From Crocinitomicaceae bacterium (GTDB taxonomy: Bacteria; Bacteroidota; Bacteroidia; Flavobacteriales_D; Crocinitomicaceae), in NCBI GenBank assembly GCA_023268965.1, contig JALRJE010000032.1:1-43969 (forward strand): a DNA stretch of 43,969 nucleotides, in the 5' to 3' direction. A model generated the notes under the pieces. It was not told the DNA's origin. It saw only the letters and a program-made list of their open reading frames with translations, and did not search any database. Made by a program: the position numbers and the translations under genes. This document shows positions 1 through 6,973 of the stretch, in pieces. Each line of letters starts with the position of its first letter. Within the stretch, counting starts at the first letter, position 1.

Positions 1-325
1 TGTAACCAACCAACGTACTGCTTCCTGTAGTTTTGAGTTGCCCATCGACATAAATTTCGTAACTGAGCGTAAAACTCTTGTTGCCAATTTTGTTACAAAA
101 CATAAAAATTTTAGGTGTGTGTTCTAAAAAAATAGGTTCAATATACGTTACCTCATTTTGCACCAATACGACTCCGTTTTCCATCCAGTCCCAATCTGAA
201 CCCACCAATTCGTTAAAGTAGTGGATGCGCGTCATCTCAAAATAACTCAGGTAGATCGCGTTATTGACGTGGCCTAGGATGTCGATATCGGTGAGTCGTA
301 CTTGTATTTTTGCAGGCTCAATCAT
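1..325 (-). CDS. acyl-CoA thioesterase, hotdog fold (3' end cut by window)
   Basis: The reading frame starts MIEPAKIQVRLTDIDILGHV and runs about 108 codons off the left edge. The D-x-x-GHVNN pattern near residues 13-22 followed by a long amphipathic helix is typical of the 4-hydroxybenzoyl-CoA/YbgC-like hotdog thioesterases, which hydrolyse acyl-CoA in the cytoplasm. The ATG (325-323) overlaps the TGA of the upstream sugar dehydratase in an ATGA arrangement, so translation is probably coupled. Substrate cannot be predicted. The family call is fairly secure; the C-terminus is not visible. Confidence 0.8.
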   Translation of the reverse strand, partial: MIEPAKIQVRLTDIDILGHVNNAIYLSYFEMTRIHYFNELVGSDWDWMENGVVLVQNEVTYIEPIFLEHTPKIFMFCNKIGNKSFTLSYEIYVDGQLKTTGSSTLVGY

Positions 326-2205
326 TGGTCAAGTTTTTCAAATAAGGAGTTATTAGAAATGTATTCGGGTACGATTTTTTTCATGAGGCGCACGCTGCCT
401 TCGTTGTCTTGTTTGGCAGCAGTTGCAAGCAAGTGATCAATCATTTTACGTTGCGGTGCGGCTACGGGCCGTGTGTTGGCAATTAATATTTGGGGGTGAT
501 AAGTTGGCATGGTATTCTCCGCATTGGCAAGTACTTCTTCATAGCGTTTTTCACCGGGCCTCAGCCCCGTTATTTGGATGTCAATATCTGTATAGGGCCT
601 CAATCCAGAGAGTTGGATCATTTTTTTGGCGAGGTCTAAGATTTTTACAGGCGCACCCATATCAAAGACAAATATTTCACCTCCATGACCCATTGTGGCT
701 GCTTCCAAGACCAACTGACAAGCTTCGGGTATGGTCATGAAAAATCTGGTAATTTCTGCGTCGGTGAGTGTAAGTGGCCCCCCACCAGCAATTTGTTTTT
801 CAAAGACAGGAATAACTGATCCATTGGAGCCGAGTACATTTCCAAAACGAGTAGTAATGTAAGCGGTATGGTGTTGTTCGTTTAGTTCAGTCACCAACAT
901 TTCGGCAATGCGCTTAGAGGCCCCCATTACGTTGGTTGGGTTCACCGCTTTGTCCGTGGAGATCATGATGAATTGCTCGGCTTTGAATTGCGCGGATAGT
1001 TCAGCAATAATTTTGGTGCCGCCTATGTTGTTGCGAATCGCCTCAGCCGGATTGGCCTCCATGAGCGGAACATGTTTGTAGGCTGCTGCATGAAAGACCA
1101 TTTGTGGTCTGTATGTTTCAAAGAGGAGCTGCATGCGAGTAGCGTCGTAGATATCGCCAATGACGTAAGCAATTTCTGTATGGGTTTTGAGTTGCTGGAA
1201 GCGCTGTTCTAATTCAAATAGCGCAGATTCTGCCTGATCAAGTAAGACGAGTTGGGTTGCTTTTTGTGCAATCAGGGCTGCAGCAAGACCGCTACCAATG
1301 CTTCCGGCTGCTCCGGTCATCAGTATGGTTTTGTTCAAAAAGTGCGCTTCCATTTTTGGATTTTCAACTTGTATGACTGGCCGGCCAAGGAGGCTATTAA
1401 TGTCAATTTTTTTGATACTACTCACATTGAATGCGCCATTGACCCAAGCCCTGGCCTCAGGGACTCTTTTGATTTGAATGCCAAGTTCTAAGGCTTGTTC
1501 TGAGATTTCTTTGAGTTTGATGCGTTCTAAATTTTGCACAGCAATGATCAGGGTGCTTATTTGATGCTTGGCTTGTAATTTTTCCAATGAACTAGGTGGG
1601 TACACACGTGTGCCTTCAATACGTTTGCCCTGTAATGATACAGCATCGTCGAGGAAGCCAACAACGTGCTGAAGATTGGCCGTATCCTTTTCAATCAAGC
1701 GTTTGGTGAGTTGTCCGGAAATCCCTGCGCCAAAAATAAGGATAGCTTCTTCTTTGCCTTTGTCTCGGGTGTATTCTAAATATAGTAACTTGACAATAAA
1801 TCTTCCGGAGATGACAAAAGCCGTACTAAAAATGAACTCCATCAGTAAAATAGAGTTTGGAAAAAGAAAGTATCCATCTAGCTTATAGAAGCGAAGCATA
1901 CTTCCTAGAATGAAAATAAGTGAGGTGATCAGTTCGGCGATAAAAATTCTTTTGAAATCCGAGGTAGAGCTGAGCCTAACAAGTCCTTGGTGGATTTGAA
2001 AAACCGCAAATACAAGTACTTTGATAAGTACAAAAAACCAAAGTGATTTGGAAAGTATTGCCCATTCATTGGCAATTAATGAAAAATCCGCCTTTAGGTC
2101 AAAGCGGATTAAATAGGCAAAAAATAGTGCAAAAAGATGAATGAGTAAGTCGAGAACGACAATCACCCATCTTGGAGTATTTTTTTTGAGTTGAAGCACA
2201 TACAA
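322..2205 (-). CDS. membrane-bound nucleoside-diphosphate-sugar 4,6-dehydratase, CapD/WbpM/PglF family
   Basis: About 627 aa, the usual length of the long membrane form. Four hydrophobic segments occupy roughly residues 13-142. A first Rossmann domain carries GAGISG (159-164). The catalytic SDR domain has TGAAGSIGSG (297-306), AAAYKHVPLME (373-383) and STDKAVNPTNVMGASK (416-431). M427-x3-K431 replaces the usual Tyr-x3-Lys, as is known for WbpM/FlaA1-type dehydratases. The expected role is conversion of UDP-GlcNAc (or a related NDP-sugar) to a 4-keto-6-deoxy sugar for surface polysaccharide or glycan. The start is non-ATG: TTG at 2205 or GTG at 2199. A perfect -7 box, TATCTTTG, covers 2210-2203, so the start or leader is unusual. 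The KKNTPRW segment just after the start resembles what I recall of homologues, which argues against a much later start. Confidence 0.93.
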   Translation of the reverse strand: MYVLQLKKNTPRWVIVVLDLLIHLFALFFAYLIRFDLKADFSLIANEWAILSKSLWFFVLIKVLVFAVFQIHQGLVRLSSTSDFKRIFIAELITSLIFILGSMLRFYKLDGYFLFPNSILLMEFIFSTAFVISGRFIVKLLYLEYTRDKGKEEAILIFGAGISGQLTKRLIEKDTANLQHVVGFLDDAVSLQGKRIEGTRVYPPSSLEKLQAKHQISTLIIAVQNLERIKLKEISEQALELGIQIKRVPEARAWVNGAFNVSSIKKIDINSLLGRPVIQVENPKMEAHFLNKTILMTGAAGSIGSGLAAALIAQKATQLVLLDQAESALFELEQRFQQLKTHTEIAYVIGDIYDATRMQLLFETYRPQMVFHAAAYKHVPLMEANPAEAIRNNIGGTKIIAELSAQFKAEQFIMISTDKAVNPTNVMGASKRIAEMLVTELNEQHHTAYITTRFGNVLGSNGSVIPVFEKQIAGGGPLTLTDAEITRFFMTIPEACQLVLEAATMGHGGEIFVFDMGAPVKILDLAKKMIQLSGLRPYTDIDIQITGLRPGEKRYEEVLANAENTMPTYHPQILIANTRPVAAPQRKMIDHLLATAAKQDNEGSVRLMKKIVPEYISNNSLFEKLDQ

Positions 2206-2210
2206 AGATA
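2203..2210 (-). promoter_or_regulatory. -7 box TATCTTTG at the start of the sugar dehydratase gene
   Basis: A perfect match to the Bacteroidota -7 consensus TAnnTTTG on the minus strand. It lies three bases before the GTG at 2199 and overlaps the TTG at 2205. If used, the transcript would have almost no leader. It could be a chance match. Confidence 0.4.
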
Positions 2211-2220
2211 GGAAATATTG

Positions 2221-4467
2221 CTATTCCCTAACGAGATGGACGAGCCCATGCTTTTCAATTTCATCGCCGGCGTTCGTAATTGTTCGGGCGACATAAAAAT
2301 AGACGCCTTCTTCCATAGGATTTCCGTTTTTGTCGGTGCCATCCCATTGGAAGGCTGGATCTGCAAATTCTCGAATGGTGTTGCCCCAACGGTTAATGAT
2401 CATACATTCAAAGGTACTTAGACCGCCATAGAATAGCATTTGAAAGTAATCGTTGTTGCCATCGTTGTTGGGTGTAAAGACATTCGGGAGTTCGATATCA
2501 CAAAAATAGAACTCAACGCTAGCTGTATCGATAAGGGTACCGCACATGTTTGTAGTAGAAATAATGTAGTTACCTGGGGTAGTTACCTGGATGGTTGGTT
2601 CTGTAGCGCCAGTACTCCAGAGATAACTGACATTTTGCGGTTGTTGAATCGCAGCTATAGTCGCCGTTTCTCCAATGCATAGTGTGGTGTCGATCACGGC
2701 AGTGAAAGGATCGGCAACAAACGTGAGGCTAAAAGTTTGATTGTAACTACAAACGGTATCTTGCAAATTGATCAGGTAGATGCCAGCGGTGTCGGCTGTA
2801 ATTAGTGGGTTTGGACTAGTAGGGTCACTAAAGTTAATTTCGTTGGCATTGGCAGACCAATTACTTCCTGTATAGGAAACCACTCCGAAAACTTGTAAGG
2901 TGAGGTTACAGAGTATGGTATCCGTCATTGGCGAAACAGGGGCAGGTATGCTGTCTACGATAATTTGCGTGCTGTCGGCACAGCCGATTTGGTCAATGAC
3001 CGTGACCCAATAGCTTCCGGATTGTAAATTCGGGAAGGCACCATTCGGACTTGTGGCCACTAAAGAGGCGCCTTGGTGCAATACAAAAACGTAAGGACCA
3101 ACACCAGAGGTTGCGCTTGTGGTAATACTACCGTCTTGTAAACTACAGAATTCTAGCGTACTTGTGGTTTGTCCTAGAAGTGGATTGGTTGAAGGGTAGA
3201 TCGTAGCACTTGTTGTATCAAAACAACCATTGGCATCTTCAACGTAAATTTGATAAGATCCCGGAACAAGGTTGTTAAAGACCGGATTCGCTGAGAAAGT
3301 AGTACCGTTATTCAGACTATATTGATATGCTGGCGTCCCTCCAGTGATGGTGAGATCAATAATGCCGTTGTCGAGCCCACAGGTGGTGGTGGTGACTATC
3401 ATATTGCTGACATCAACGGAATCTACCCCGCTTAATGCGGCCTGAAGTGTATCAGAGCAGTTGTTTTGATCAACAAGAATTACTGTATAATTATCGGCAT
3501 TCAGGCCCGTGAAGGTGGCGCTAGGCTGAAAAGTCAAACCTCCGTCAAGGCTGTAGGTGTAGCCGCCCGCTCCTCCTGATGAGCTTGCAACCAAACTTCC
3601 GTTGTTGCTGCCACAAGTTGGGTCGTTTTCTAGGATGTTATCGATTTGTGGATAAGAAATAAATAGCGTGATGGTATCATAACAGATATTCGTGCTATCT
3701 GACATCATGACGATGTAGCTTGTTGTACCAGTTGGCGAAACAGGTGTAGGGTTGTCGCCCGTGTAGACACCAGTGGGGTAGGTGTAGTTGTCGTGTAGCC
3801 AGGTAATGGTATAGTTTGGTATAGTGGCTGAGATGGTGATGTTGTCGAGGCCCCAATGGTCGTAACCAGCACCAGATACTGCGAGTTGGGTCCAACGAAA
3901 TTTTGTTGTGGCTGTTTGAGCTGCAAGCGGAATGGTTTCACAATATTGATTCCAGGCGGTCATGTAGGCGTCATAGCCGCCATTCGGACTCCAGTAATTC
4001 ATGGTTACCCAAGTAAATCCATTATCAGTTGAGTATTGTAAGTAAACGCCTTCGCTTGCGAGGTCAGGACCCTCACAAGGTGAGGCTTGTGCTTGAATGG
4101 CATAGCGCATCTCAAAACAAACATTTCCACCGGAAGATACATCGAGCGAGACGGTAGTCATGACCCGGGGTGCTACAGACTGGTTGCCCATCCACATGAA
4201 ATCTGAACCGTCTAAGCTAGGCACGCCACAGGTGTTGTTGGCGATGGTCACAATTTGAGAAAAATCCCAGCCAACAGGAGAACCATTATTAAAGTTTTCT
4301 CCGAAGGCCAGTACACTGGTGCCAGATCCGTTGACACTAAGTGTGGTGGAGCCGTTGCACGGAACAATAGTATCTTGGGCAATGGCCTGAACAGTACATT
4401 GGGCAACCGTTGTTTGGTGGTAGCCAAAAGCGAATGCGATACCGGCAATAAGTTGCTTGAAGGTCAT
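2221..4467 (-). CDS. secreted multidomain protein with SprB repeats and T9SS type B (gliding-motility type) C-terminal domain
   Basis: Start chosen at MTFKQLIAGIAFAFG, which begins a good signal peptide; an upstream in-frame ATG at 4488 would add seven residues. Residue numbers count from that upstream ATG. Residues about 60-222 look like a reelin-type jelly-roll module (GVYLQYSTDNGFTW, then HWGLDNITI). Three SprB-like repeats follow at about 284-350, 361-430 and 440-512, each with a TCG/xNG...YSL(D/N)xG...PGSYxxxVxDxNGC pattern. The C-terminus (NVFTPNNDGNNDYF, INRWG, WDG, GVYFYV) is the CHU_C/type B sorting domain that directs export through T9SS to the cell surface. It is likely an adhesin-like or mobile surface protein. 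The ligand is unknown. Confidence 0.9.
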   Translation of the reverse strand: MTFKQLIAGIAFAFGYHQTTVAQCTVQAIAQDTIVPCNGSTTLSVNGSGTSVLAFGENFNNGSPVGWDFSQIVTIANNTCGVPSLDGSDFMWMGNQSVAPRVMTTVSLDVSSGGNVCFEMRYAIQAQASPCEGPDLASEGVYLQYSTDNGFTWVTMNYWSPNGGYDAYMTAWNQYCETIPLAAQTATTKFRWTQLAVSGAGYDHWGLDNITISATIPNYTITWLHDNYTYPTGVYTGDNPTPVSPTGTTSYIVMMSDSTNICYDTITLFISYPQIDNILENDPTCGSNNGSLVASSSGGAGGYTYSLDGGLTFQPSATFTGLNADNYTVILVDQNNCSDTLQAALSGVDSVDVSNMIVTTTTCGLDNGIIDLTITGGTPAYQYSLNNGTTFSANPVFNNLVPGSYQIYVEDANGCFDTTSATIYPSTNPLLGQTTSTLEFCSLQDGSITTSATSGVGPYVFVLHQGASLVATSPNGAFPNLQSGSYWVTVIDQIGCADSTQIIVDSIPAPVSPMTDTILCNLTLQVFGVVSYTGSNWSANANEINFSDPTSPNPLITADTAGIYLINLQDTVCSYNQTFSLTFVADPFTAVIDTTLCIGETATIAAIQQPQNVSYLWSTGATEPTIQVTTPGNYIISTTNMCGTLIDTASVEFYFCDIELPNVFTPNNDGNNDYFQMLFYGGLSTFECMIINRWGNTIREFADPAFQWDGTDKNGNPMEEGVYFYVARTITNAGDEIEKHGLVHLVRE

Positions 4468-4489
4468 GTTGTAGTAGTTGGTGTACATA

Positions 4490-4891
4490 TTATTGGACAG
4501 AAACGTTCAAAATATTGAAGTCTGTCAATTGGGTTTTGGTGAGGTGTGCTGGCATGTGGTCAAAAATGGTGAGCCCCATATTGTTGCGGTCTAAACATAC
4601 GCCCTGTAGTGTTTGGTTGGGTTGCAAAGTTTGGGTGTAGAGGTATTCGTCGTGGCCACAAGTTGCACAGTTGTTGTCGTAGTATAATTCAAAGCTGTAA
4701 GAAACCGTTTTTACTTCATTGGTGGTGTTGGTAATAGTCAGTGCAATGAGGTCTGCCTCATAGCCTTCAGAGGGTACATTGCAGTGCAATGGGGCACTTG
4801 TAATTTTGATTCCAGCTTGGGTTACAGATTTTTGAGCAAATAGGGTGCTGCTTCCGAGAAGCAAGAAAAATAAAGAAGTGTAAAGTTTCAT
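4490..4891 (-). CDS. small secreted protein of unknown function
   Basis: 133 aa with a clear Sec signal peptide (MKLYTSLFFLLLGSSTLFAQ). The mature part has a beta-rich pattern (ADLIALTITNTTNEVKTVSY), like a small immunoglobulin-like or cupredoxin-like sandwich. Five cysteines are visible, including the closely spaced NNCATCGHDEY. I do not recognise a family. Its stop lies one base before the possible upstream ATG (4488) of the next gene, a SprB-repeat protein, so the two are probably co-transcribed. A role with that surface protein is inference only. Confidence 0.7.
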   Translation of the reverse strand: MKLYTSLFFLLLGSSTLFAQKSVTQAGIKITSAPLHCNVPSEGYEADLIALTITNTTNEVKTVSYSFELYYDNNCATCGHDEYLYTQTLQPNQTLQGVCLDRNNMGLTIFDHMPAHLTKTQLTDFNILNVSVQ

Positions 4892-4901
4892 ATAGAAAGT
4901 T

Positions 4902-4909
4902 TAGATTTG
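4902..4909 (+). promoter_or_regulatory. -7 box TAGATTTG for the CYTH gene
   Basis: Matches TAnnTTTG and ends 20 bases before the ATG at 4930, inside the 38-bp gap between two divergent genes. No good -33 TTG was seen. Confidence 0.45.
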
Positions 4910-4929
4910 TGCTGTAGACGCATATTGAA

Positions 4930-5424
4930 ATGAATCGGTTGCGTAAGGGTAAAAATAATTCAAAAAATCGAATCTTGAAAGAAATCGAACGCAAGTTTCT
5001 CATCACTAACGATAGCTGGAAATCAGCAAAATGTATTGGGCAAAGAGAACTGAAACAAACTTACTTGTTGCGCGGCACCGATCGATCGGTGCGCATACGC
5101 GTCACAGATAACATGGCATTTTTTACGATTAAATTAGGTACAGGTCTTACCCGCAGTGAATTTGAGTACGAAATTCCTCAAAACGAGGCGAATGATATTA
5201 TTTTGGAGGCAAATTTACCTTGTTTACACAAAACGCGTTATTACATTCAGAACAACAACGATACTTGGGAGCTCGATGTTTTTCATGGTAAACTAGAAGG
5301 TTTGCTTATTGCTGAATTGGAACTTTCTGATGAAGATCAATTTTTTGATAAACCGAGTTGGCTTGGTGCCGAAGTAACGTTTGATCCAGCGTATTTGAAT
5401 TCCAATTTAATGGACCGTCTTTAG
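4930..5424 (+). CDS. CYTH domain protein (triphosphate tunnel metalloenzyme)
   Basis: 164 aa. The family signature ExExK is present as E18-I-E20-R-K22 (KEIERKF), followed by alternating charged strands (RSVRIRV, FFTIKL, RSEFEYEIP, WELDVFHG, LLIAELEL) that line the tunnel binding inorganic or organic triphosphates with Mg2+. Single-domain proteins of this size in Bacteroidota may act as inorganic tripolyphosphatases or thiamine triphosphatases; adenylate cyclase activity is less likely. It is divergent from the secreted-protein operon and its stop lies 4 bp from a convergent gene. Substrate is unassigned. Confidence 0.88.
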   Translation: MNRLRKGKNNSKNRILKEIERKFLITNDSWKSAKCIGQRELKQTYLLRGTDRSVRIRVTDNMAFFTIKLGTGLTRSEFEYEIPQNEANDIILEANLPCLHKTRYYIQNNNDTWELDVFHGKLEGLLIAELELSDEDQFFDKPSWLGAEVTFDPAYLNSNLMDRL

Positions 5425-5428
5425 CACT

Positions 5429-5755
5429 TTAAAAAGGCTGTTTTTGTAAAATTTCTGTGCGCAGGTCTACGCAAGTACAACCCATTTCAATGCTAAAAAA
5501 CGCTTCAAATTCAGTTAAGTCATTCCATTGTGGCCAAACGTTTTGATCTTCAATGATGCTCCCGAATTCATGCTGTGCAATTTTTTTAGCATATTGTTGC
5601 AAGACCAAGTCGTCGTCCCAAAAATCCTCTTCTATTAAATACACACTTCCTTCGGCATTTTCATCGATAACGATCTCAGGATGATTACTTTGAGCCCAGC
5701 AAATAAATGGATTTTTGGGTTTAACAAAAATAAATCCGCGATTGACAATATTCAT
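5429..5755 (-). CDS. conserved hypothetical protein (about 108 aa)
   Basis: Start placed at 5755 (MNIVNRGFIFVKPKNPFICW). This ATG overlaps the TGA of the upstream lipoprotein gene (ATGA); the frame stays open twelve codons further upstream, but that part lies wholly inside the neighbour. The protein is acidic and Trp/Phe-rich (EEDFWDDDLVLQQY, VWPQWNDL, FEAFFSIEMGCTCVDL), with no signal peptide or membrane segment. It looks cytosolic. I do not recognise a family. The C-terminal CTCVD could bind metal, but that is speculation. Confidence 0.75.
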   Translation of the reverse strand: MNIVNRGFIFVKPKNPFICWAQSNHPEIVIDENAEGSVYLIEEDFWDDDLVLQQYAKKIAQHEFGSIIEDQNVWPQWNDLTEFEAFFSIEMGCTCVDLRTEILQKQPF

Positions 5756-6387
5756 AAGGCTTCGATTTGATTGTTGTTGCTCTTGAACCATTTGGTTCGT
5801 TTTTTTGGCTGCACAAACAGTGCATATTTAATAGGAAAGTAATCTTTGGTGCCGCTGTACCATAGAAGCCACTTTTTGTGGTTAAAGTTCCGCGGAGCTT
5901 CGACAAAGAGCACTTCTCGTTGACCAACGATCATTAGTCCATAGTTAGAACTCGATATGCTACCTTCTAATAGCTTTACACTTTCTTTTTGACGTCCAGC
6001 CTGATCGAGCCAGTTGTAAAATGCTTCAAGACAAGCGCTGCTGTCTTTAAAATGCCATTGCTTGTACTGATAGAAAACATTGTTGGAGTCTTGCAATATC
6101 CACTTTTGTCTGGTGGCGCTAAAACGATCGATAAAATGAAGGGACGGTGTACTATCTAGCCTCACTTTCGAAATTTGCATGAAAGCGGAGTCGTTGGCAT
6201 AATAATTGACATACTTGCGCAGCGTATCTTGCTGTTCACCAGCGCTATTTTGTACGTGCTTTTTACCTGAATGCGGTCTAATTGAATCCAAAGTGACAGC
6301 GTCTTTTTCTTGGTGCTGATTGCAACTGTTCACAACCAAGAACATCAGTCCGAAAAGATAGATGGGAAGTTTGGTAAATGCACGCAT
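5752..6387 (-). CDS. putative lipoprotein of unknown function
   Basis: 211 aa. The N-terminus MRAFTKLPIYLFGLMFLVVNSC is a lipoprotein signal with the acylated Cys at position 22. The mature part holds SFIDRF/FYQYKQWHFKDSSACLEAFYNWLDQAG-like segments, suggesting a small alpha/beta domain, and ends in a basic, Lys-rich tail. It is translationally coupled to the following small gene. A minus-strand -7 box (6413-6406) lies just upstream. No family was recognised. Confidence 0.7.
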   Translation of the reverse strand: MRAFTKLPIYLFGLMFLVVNSCNQHQEKDAVTLDSIRPHSGKKHVQNSAGEQQDTLRKYVNYYANDSAFMQISKVRLDSTPSLHFIDRFSATRQKWILQDSNNVFYQYKQWHFKDSSACLEAFYNWLDQAGRQKESVKLLEGSISSSNYGLMIVGQREVLFVEAPRNFNHKKWLLWYSGTKDYFPIKYALFVQPKKRTKWFKSNNNQIEAL

Positions 6388-6395
6388 CTTTTAAT

Positions 6396-6403
6396 TAATT
6401 TTG
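6396..6403 (+). promoter_or_regulatory. -7 box TAATTTTG for the 6420 lipoprotein gene
   Basis: Matches TAnnTTTG and ends 16 bases before the ATG at 6420. It lies almost back-to-back with an opposite-strand box in a 32-bp divergent gap. Confidence 0.45.
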
Positions 6404-6405
6404 AA

Positions 6406-6413
6406 CAAATTTA
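6406..6413 (-). promoter_or_regulatory. -7 box TAAATTTG for the 6387 lipoprotein gene
   Basis: On the minus strand this matches TAnnTTTG and ends 18 bases before the ATG at 6387. It faces the divergent promoter two bases away. Confidence 0.45.
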
Positions 6414-6419
6414 ACAAAC

Positions 6420-6968
6420 ATGAAACAATTAGCACTTTTTATTCTTTTGGCAATTGTCGTTTCTTCTTGCGGAACAAAAATTCCATTTACGACCGCTATT
6501 CGCGACGAATTTACTTTAGATACAGAAGCCAAATTGCGCCAAGTTCAATTTTATACCTCCCATACCATCATCCTCAATCAAATCAACAGACAATCTAGCG
6601 AGCTTACCACTCAAAATGGTGCGCTCGTATCATCTTCTAGCTCACAGTCAGAGTCGGTCGTTATTCCTGCTGGAACACGTTGTATTTTTGAAGATTTTGG
6701 CGATGCAGGCCAATTATTGGTGCGTTTTGAAACCGGAGACCAACGCTTTATTCCCTTTGCTACGAAGTCTGATGGCGCTAGCATCCGACGGTTTTATCTC
6801 GATGCAGATTGGTCGGCTCAAGGGGGTGCACGCTTAAATTATGGTGGCAACGAGTACAAAGTAGATCTCTCAAGAGGGGCGCCACGTGCTGCACATCTTT
6901 TGATAGTAAAGAAAAAATTAGAGCGCACTAAGCGCAAAGAACGCGTCGTACGCGGCTTAAAAGTATAG
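6420..6968 (+). CDS. putative lipoprotein of unknown function
   Basis: 182 aa. MKQLALFILLAIVVSSCG is a textbook lipoprotein signal (Cys17). The mature part contains a Ser-rich linker (SSSSQSESVVIPAGT) and a compact beta-rich domain (ILVRFE-like strands, RFIPFATKSDG, RLNYGGNEYKVDLSRGAP). It ends in a very basic tail (KKKLERTKRKERVVRGLKV). It leads a probable operon with the E1 dehydrogenase five bases downstream, but no functional link is evident. No family was recognised. Confidence 0.72.
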   Translation: MKQLALFILLAIVVSSCGTKIPFTTAIRDEFTLDTEAKLRQVQFYTSHTIILNQINRQSSELTTQNGALVSSSSSQSESVVIPAGTRCIFEDFGDAGQLLVRFETGDQRFIPFATKSDGASIRRFYLDADWSAQGGARLNYGGNEYKVDLSRGAPRAAHLLIVKKKLERTKRKERVVRGLKV

Positions 6969-6973
6969 TTTCT

